Below are positions 59,446 through 64,000 of a stretch of 64,000 nt of DNA, piece after piece. Under the pieces are notes generated by a model. The model worked only from the letters and a program-made list of their open reading frames with translations. It was not told the origin of the DNA and ran no database searches. The DNA is from Vibrio cyclitrophicus. GTDB taxonomy: Bacteria; Pseudomonadota; Gammaproteobacteria; Enterobacterales; Vibrionaceae. Made by a program: the position numbers and the translations under genes. The DNA lies in assembly GCA_023206055.1 (NCBI GenBank), contig CP065366.1, forward strand, positions 1,550,001 through 1,614,000. Reading direction: 5' to 3'. How positions within the stretch are numbered: position 1 is the stretch's first letter; each line of letters begins with the position of its first letter.

Positions 59446-61455
59446 TTAGTCCGGTTCCGGAAAACGCGTGACCTTGCCATCGGCACTGAGTGTCGTGATC
59501 GATTGCGGTTTCCCATCAGTGTCTAGCCTCAATTCACCAATCGCACTGCGGTTTGAAAGGCGATAGAAGGTCTGATTGTCAGGGCTTCGCTTTTCGATCT
59601 TCAAGCGTTTACGCTTAGTGAAGTAGTTCAAAACTGAGCGAGGGCTGTACAACAGACGGTCCCATACATCGCAGAATTTAAGCAGCGGAGCTGGGAACTG
59701 ATTTTTAATACCACTACAGGTAATCTGATAGATGTTCGGGCTGTTGCGACGATACCTAAGCTTGATGTCATAAGCGAAGGAGTAGTGAACGTCACCAGAA
59801 AGTACCACGAAGTTGGTCGGTGTTTTGGTGTGGGTAAAGATACTGATCAGCGTATTAGCACTGCCCGGATGTGCCATCCAGTTTTCAGCGTCTATCACTA
59901 ATGGCTTGCCGATTGTGGTCGCCATCTTTTGCAGTGTTTCAATAAACTTCACGCCAAACATCGGTGCCGCAGAAACGATGACTACTTTCTCTTGATGCAA
60001 CAATTGATGTTGAAACTCAATTAAGGCCTCCCAGTCCATCAAACCCGAAGGCTTATTCATGCGAGATTCTGAACGCCAACGACGCGTTCGAGTATCCAAC
60101 ACAATGACTTTGGGTGAGGTATCTATTGTGTAATGCCACTCTTCAAAGCGACTCAGCATCTCAATAAAGGCTTGATGCTTGTCTGGCTCGATGTTGCTAA
60201 CAGAGTGAGTAGTATTGTTATCACCGGCTTCATGATGCGTTTCTGTAGTGGTACACACTTGAACAGTAAAAAGCTGTTTTGCTTGCTCGATGAACGTTTC
60301 GTCGAAGCTCTCCGGTTTGTTGCCCCAACCCTGACACATCCAGTAGGCCGCGAGGCCGTTACCTATCACCTGAGTGGCGAACTGGTTTTGGTCGACGGCA
60401 TGTTCCCAACCTACGGTAAGGTTCCAATCATCCGTCACATCGTGATCATCAAAAATCATGTACGTTGGGATATGCGCGAACAGACGTTGCACTTGAGGCA
60501 AGCCAGAAATGAAATCATCCATGATGACGCTTTCATCACGCCACTGTTGCTGCTCAGTCGGTGTTAATTGGCGTCCACCTTGAGTGAAGTTATTCTCAAT
60601 TAAACGTTCTCGATTAACGCATTGCCACAGTGTTGGCGACCAAACCAACAAGTACATCGCGATAAATTCAGACAGCGTCACTAAGTGGTTTTCACAATCG
60701 GTAGAACTAAAAATCGGCACGCCACGATTCGGGAATAACTTATCGAGCATGGATTCTGAAGCGGTATGGTGCGGCAAATAGTGATGACGCTGATATAAGT
60801 GATATTCACTGTTATACAGAGCGTCACTGCTGTTGATTTGTTTAATTTGCGAGTCGGTTGGTAAGCTCTCGCCTACAAGGCCAAGCAGTAGAATCACTTG
60901 CTGAATAGCATCAAGCGTTGGGCCTGCCACATGATCGGCGTAGATCTGATCGCCGCTCATCATCAGCATATCGGGTCTTTCAGCGACGGTTTGATTGGCA
61001 ATCTTGTTATCGGCTGCCACTAGGCTGTCTTTGCTTGGATGATGCGGATTACGGCAAGAACCGTGAAGAATGTAATCAGCCGATGTCGATATCTTAAACT
61101 CAACGCGAGATTTGCCGTTGTAAACAAGGTGAGGGGCGAGCTCTTTTAGTGAACCTAACTCTGTGTGAATGTCATATTCAAGAAGCGTATTCGTCGGAAA
61201 CTCACCTTGTAAGCGAATCAGCGTTACCCAAGCATGTGTACCGATTTGAATCGAATCATGCTCTTCAAGCGATGAGGTATAAAACGGTTGGTCTTGTTCT
61301 GCTTCAGAATTGCCTATTTCTTGAATATGAAGCTCAGCTCTGCCTGTAAGAGGTGAACTGGTGGCTAGCCAAAGTACCACTTCAGTCGCGGTGGTTTTTC
61401 TTAAAATGGGTCCGGCGAGTAACAGGGGAAGAGATGATGTCGTAGAGGGTTTCAA
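59446..61455 (-). CDS. PhoD-like metallophosphatase
   Basis: A 669-aa protein. The N-terminal ~110 residues form a beta domain, then a PhoD-type metallophosphatase domain: YILHGSCRNPHHPSKDSL (~130), MLMMSGDQIYADHVAGP (~160), YMIFDDHDVTDDWN (~330) and FVVLSGDVHYSFAYDI (~550). These supply the Asp/His/Asn metal ligands. No signal peptide is evident, unlike secreted PhoD, so the enzyme may be cytoplasmic. Substrates of such proteins are usually phosphodiesters or unknown. The gene is monocistronic on the minus strand. Confidence 0.85.
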   Translation of the reverse strand: MKPSTTSSLPLLLAGPILRKTTATEVVLWLATSSPLTGRAELHIQEIGNSEAEQDQPFYTSSLEEHDSIQIGTHAWVTLIRLQGEFPTNTLLEYDIHTELGSLKELAPHLVYNGKSRVEFKISTSADYILHGSCRNPHHPSKDSLVAADNKIANQTVAERPDMLMMSGDQIYADHVAGPTLDAIQQVILLLGLVGESLPTDSQIKQINSSDALYNSEYHLYQRHHYLPHHTASESMLDKLFPNRGVPIFSSTDCENHLVTLSEFIAMYLLVWSPTLWQCVNRERLIENNFTQGGRQLTPTEQQQWRDESVIMDDFISGLPQVQRLFAHIPTYMIFDDHDVTDDWNLTVGWEHAVDQNQFATQVIGNGLAAYWMCQGWGNKPESFDETFIEQAKQLFTVQVCTTTETHHEAGDNNTTHSVSNIEPDKHQAFIEMLSRFEEWHYTIDTSPKVIVLDTRTRRWRSESRMNKPSGLMDWEALIEFQHQLLHQEKVVIVSAAPMFGVKFIETLQKMATTIGKPLVIDAENWMAHPGSANTLISIFTHTKTPTNFVVLSGDVHYSFAYDIKLRYRRNSPNIYQITCSGIKNQFPAPLLKFCDVWDRLLYSPRSVLNYFTKRKRLKIEKRSPDNQTFYRLSNRSAIGELRLDTDGKPQSITTLSADGKVTRFPEPD

Positions 61456-61533
61456 TACGGTACCTAAAATCGTTGGTGGTTAGTCGTCGTGGTGTTCTTT
61501 TGTTTCGAGCTTATTCGTGCCTGGCTTTAAGGT

Positions 61534-62010
61534 TTAAAGCTCTGATGCTTCAAGTTCTACTGAGTCAGATTCTGTTGTTTTATGCTCTGCAATCTCAGGC
61601 TCTGTCGTTTCAGAATCCGCTGATTCAAGAACTTCGATAACTTCCGAGCTAGAAAGTTCATGACCCATTAGAAATATTGCCAATAGGGCATCGGCTTTGG
61701 TCTTGGTATCGGAAGTGTCGTCTAACACCTGTTCAAATTTTTCACGAATCATAGCGATTTCGTGTTCAACAAAGCCACGACCTTCTTCATCCCCTTGATT
61801 GTCTTCAGGAGCATTATCGAATTTAAGAAATAGCATGTCGCCGTCTAGGTTGGTATCCACCAAACGCTCGGGCAACCACGCCTCACCCATAACAATATCT
61901 GGATCGGAATCTTTGGGTAACTGATCTATAATGTTTTGTAATTCGGAAACTTTCACAACACTTTCATTTAACCGAGAATATTCTGCATTGTAACGGTCAA
62001 TGCCGAGCAA
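61534..62010 (-). CDS. Acidic protein of unknown function, non-ATG start
   Basis: About 158 aa from a TTG at 62010; an upstream stop rules out a longer frame, and the first in-frame ATG lies ~40 codons later. The protein is strongly acidic. The C-terminal ~35 residues form a repetitive tail of Glu, Ser and Thr (ESADSETTEPEIAEHKTTES and on) ending in Leu. The middle has LPERLVDTNLDGDMLFLKFDN. No family recognised. Its promoter region is shared with the divergent MipA/OmpV gene. The start is the main doubt. Confidence 0.6.
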   Translation of the reverse strand: MLGIDRYNAEYSRLNESVVKVSELQNIIDQLPKDSDPDIVMGEAWLPERLVDTNLDGDMLFLKFDNAPEDNQGDEEGRGFVEHEIAMIREKFEQVLDDTSDTKTKADALLAIFLMGHELSSSEVIEVLESADSETTEPEIAEHKTTESDSVELEASEL

Positions 62011-62091
62011 ACCTAAAAATAGTTAGCCGCCATGGTTAATAAATGTCTATTCAGTAACACAATATTTATTACAAAGAGTAATTACACAAGA

Positions 62092-63408
62092 ATGAAGCAC
62101 AAATTTTCACCGAAGCTCATCTCGTATGGGGCGGTTTTATTAAGTAACGTTTTTTTAGGTAACAGCGTGGCGTGGGCTGCGGAAGAGCAAGAGTGGGGCA
62201 TCGCTGCGATGTTTCGTACTGCGAGCATCCCTTATGACACGTCTGGTGGTGACCAATCGGTTAACTCATTCGTACCGATGTTGTTTTTCAAGAACGATTA
62301 TGTATTCATTGACGGTACCGAGATGGGGGCATATCTCTATCAAACGGACGATGAGAAGTGGTCTTTCAATGCTATCTCCCGCATGCGTTTTATTGATATC
62401 CCCGCTTCTGAACAGAACGCAATCGAAGGCGATACGGCGGATTTCGGTGCTCAACTGACCTACCAGCTTGATGATTCTTGGTCTGTCGAGACGGAATTAA
62501 TGAGCGATAGTGAATACAACTTCCACGGTAACTTACGTGCTAAAGCTAAGTATGAAACCGGAGATTGGGAGTTTTACCCGAGCGCGACACTTCGTTATAA
62601 AAGTGCTGACTTCAACAGTCAGTATTACTCCGCGTCTAATGAAACCATTGGTGCTGGTGTTGACTTAAATGTTGGTGTTGAAACGCGTTACCATGTGGTT
62701 TCAAACTTGTACTTATTGGGTTCAACCAGTGTGACTCGATTGGACGATAACGCTTACGATTCGTCGATTGTTGAAGACCGTTATCAAGGTGAATTGTACC
62801 TTGGCTTTGGTTTCTTTAACGACAAAGAGAAAGCACCCAAACCTAAGCTGAGTAATGCGCCGTATTTACGTGTCGCACATGGTTGGGCAACGCCATCCAA
62901 TATTGGCGATATCATGAAGTTCAATAGAGAGAAAGACGAATACAACAACCAGCTGACCTCGTTCTTCTATGGCCACCCGTTAACCGATGAGATCTTCGGC
63001 TTCCCATTGGATATCTATTTGACCCCAGGTATCGCACACCACTGGAGTTCAGACGTTCAATCAAGCAGCACCGAATACATAATCGCAATCAAAGCGTATT
63101 ACACCTTTGATTGGCCAACTCAGTGGCGTGTAGGTGTGGCAGAAGGTATGTCTTACATCGATTCGATTACCTATATCGAAGGCTCAGAGATGGACCGTAA
63201 AGGTTACACCGCAAGCCATTTGTTGAACTACTTAGACTTCTCATTTGATGTGAATGTGGGTGATTTAATCGGCAAGAATGACTTGAACAACTTATGGTTT
63301 GGCTACTCATTGCATCACCGTTCTGCAATCTTTGAAAACGCATCCCAGTTTGGTCGAATCAAAGGCGGCAGTAACTACAACACGGTTTACTTCCAGTACG
63401 AGTTCTAA
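62092..63408 (+). CDS. MipA/OmpV-family outer-membrane protein
   Basis: From ATG 62092 (MKHKFSPKLISYGAVLLSN) 438 aa. The signal peptide ends AWAAEE (~27-30). The mature protein is a beta-barrel with many aromatic-rich strands (EWGIAAMFRTASIPYDTSG, FVPMLFFKNDYVFIDGTEMG, GYSLHHRSAIFENASQFG) and C-terminal VYFQYEF. MipA/OmpV family members include murein-synthesis scaffolds and outer-membrane proteins; this one is long for the family (~250 aa is common), with about 190 extra residues. I rejected the upstream ATG at 62032 because it precedes the signal peptide. A strong terminator follows. Confidence 0.8.
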   Translation: MKHKFSPKLISYGAVLLSNVFLGNSVAWAAEEQEWGIAAMFRTASIPYDTSGGDQSVNSFVPMLFFKNDYVFIDGTEMGAYLYQTDDEKWSFNAISRMRFIDIPASEQNAIEGDTADFGAQLTYQLDDSWSVETELMSDSEYNFHGNLRAKAKYETGDWEFYPSATLRYKSADFNSQYYSASNETIGAGVDLNVGVETRYHVVSNLYLLGSTSVTRLDDNAYDSSIVEDRYQGELYLGFGFFNDKEKAPKPKLSNAPYLRVAHGWATPSNIGDIMKFNREKDEYNNQLTSFFYGHPLTDEIFGFPLDIYLTPGIAHHWSSDVQSSSTEYIIAIKAYYTFDWPTQWRVGVAEGMSYIDSITYIEGSEMDRKGYTASHLLNYLDFSFDVNVGDLIGKNDLNNLWFGYSLHHRSAIFENASQFGRIKGGSNYNTVYFQYEF

Positions 63409-63506
63409 GGTTAGTTTCGAAATGTCGTTTTTAGCCGTAGTTTACTAAGTACTACTTACATTTGACCTCGCTTCTATAGCCTTCGCTAGTGTTAGCGTGG
63501 TTAATC

Positions 63507-63549
63507 AGCCTGATAGCAAAAGGTTTTCCCTTTGCTGTCAGGCTTTTTT
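63507..63549 (+). terminator. Intrinsic terminator after the MipA/OmpV gene
   Basis: AGCCTGATAGCAAA pairs with TTTGCTGTCAGGCT (one G-U pair), followed by a run of T. Confidence 0.9.
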
Positions 63550-63561
63550 GTTTGAGACTTG

Positions 63562-63600
63562 TGATATAATCGCGCGAGTTTAATAAGTACAAGAATAGGA
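63562..63600 (+). promoter_or_regulatory. Extended -10 promoter and ribosome binding site of hrpA
   Basis: TGATATAAT at 63562-63570 is an extended -10 element (TGn-TATAAT). AGGA at 63597-63600 lies 6 bases before the TTG start codon of hrpA. No strong -35 is visible, in keeping with an extended -10 promoter. Confidence 0.5.
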
Positions 63601-63606
63601 CACGCT

Positions 63607-64000
63607 TTGACTTCGTCTCCGGAAAAAGCAGACAACAACAAGAATGCAGCACAGCCGAGTTCTCCAAAGAACGAAGCGAAATCGAATAAGCCTGCATCGA
63701 ACCGACCTGCTAAGCAATTAAAAGCTAAACAACCAAAAACTAATCAACCAAAAGCTACACCTGCTGATCATTCAGCAGCAGCCAATACAAAAGCATCTCA
63801 GAATAGCCCAGCCTCTCTTCGTAAAGCGCTCAACGAATGTATGATGCGCGATCGCTTCCGTTTGAGTAAGCGAATTGCTGGTGCGAGTAGAATTAAAAAC
63901 GAACAATCTAAGAACGTTGTCTTCGATGAGATAGCGTTAGACATTGCCAAGTCAATGATGACGGCAAATCAGCGTGCCTCGCACAAACCAACCATCGAAT
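63607..64000 (+). CDS. hrpA: ATP-dependent RNA helicase HrpA (5' part)
   Basis: Translated by hand from TTG at 63607; the gene runs off the right edge after ~131 codons. After a ~70-residue Lys/Gln/Ala/Pro-rich start, the sequence SLRKALNECMMRDRFRLSKR and the following helix match the N-terminus of E. coli HrpA, a DEAH-box helicase involved in mRNA processing and translation rescue. The helicase motifs lie beyond the window. The TTG start follows an AGGA ribosome binding site. The extended N-terminus is not found in E. coli HrpA. Confidence 0.8.
   Translation, partial: MTSSPEKADNNKNAAQPSSPKNEAKSNKPASNRPAKQLKAKQPKTNQPKATPADHSAAANTKASQNSPASLRKALNECMMRDRFRLSKRIAGASRIKNEQSKNVVFDEIALDIAKSMMTANQRASHKPTIE

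Overview
The window is ordinary Vibrio chromosome, and gene content suggests the Splendidus-type marine group. PanP-type aspartate decarboxylase, TfoX, the order tfoX / outer-membrane protein / response regulator / kinase / serC, the block ycjX-ycjF-tyrR-rimJ, an H-NOX/hybrid-kinase pair and a ToxR-like membrane regulator all point to Vibrionaceae. I saw no tRNA, rRNA, CRISPR array, insertion sequence, prophage or integron. Genes are dense, and most convergent pairs are separated by a clear intrinsic terminator. The first gene (panP) and the last (hrpA) are cut by the window edges.

Layout. 1-3.8 kb (minus): panP, a secreted protein, a LysO-type exporter and an HDOD protein. 4.1-8.1 kb: tfoX (competence regulator) with a hairpin over its ribosome binding site, a small outer-membrane barrel, and a two-component pair whose kinase carries a degenerate copy of its own response regulator. 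8.3-16.3 kb: a DUF945 protein, serC, an AraC regulator, a MOSC protein, a DEDDh exonuclease paired with a cNMP/CBS/DUF294 signalling protein, and an outer-membrane barrel. 16.4-25.4 kb: aspartate/aromatic aminotransferase, an HD-GYP protein, a MocR regulator next to a tiny membrane protein, asnS, and a SulP transporter. 25.5-32 kb: a chemoreceptor with a c-type heme motif, a TyrP-like permease behind a Phe/Tyr-rich candidate leader ORF, and the serine uptake/deamination pair sdaC-sdaA.

32.3-45.3 kb: NudL-type Nudix hydrolase, H-NOX plus hybrid kinase, pabB, class I fumarase, ycjX-ycjF, tyrR (with a TyrR-box-like palindrome upstream), rimJ and small proteins of unknown function. 45.4-51 kb: a three-gene operon of a DUF2760-like coiled-coil protein and two divergent Hsp70 proteins. 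51.3-58.8 kb: a CHASE-GGDEF diguanylate cyclase, an exonuclease, a lipoprotein/LruC-domain pair, two secreted ABM-like proteins and a ToxR/ToxS-like pair. 58.9-64 kb: a TerB-like protein, a PhoD-like phosphatase, an acidic protein, a MipA/OmpV barrel and the start of hrpA.

Themes. Aromatic and serine amino-acid metabolism recur (serC, aminotransferase, TyrP-like permease, sdaCA, pabB, tyrR). So does signal transduction (NO, redox/heme, c-di-GMP, two-component, membrane-bound transcription factor). The observations most worth a second look are the candidate leader peptide before the TyrP-like permease, the double Hsp70/DUF2760 operon, the ToxRS-like pair, the heme-binding chemoreceptor and the kinase with a pseudo-receiver paralogous to its partner.
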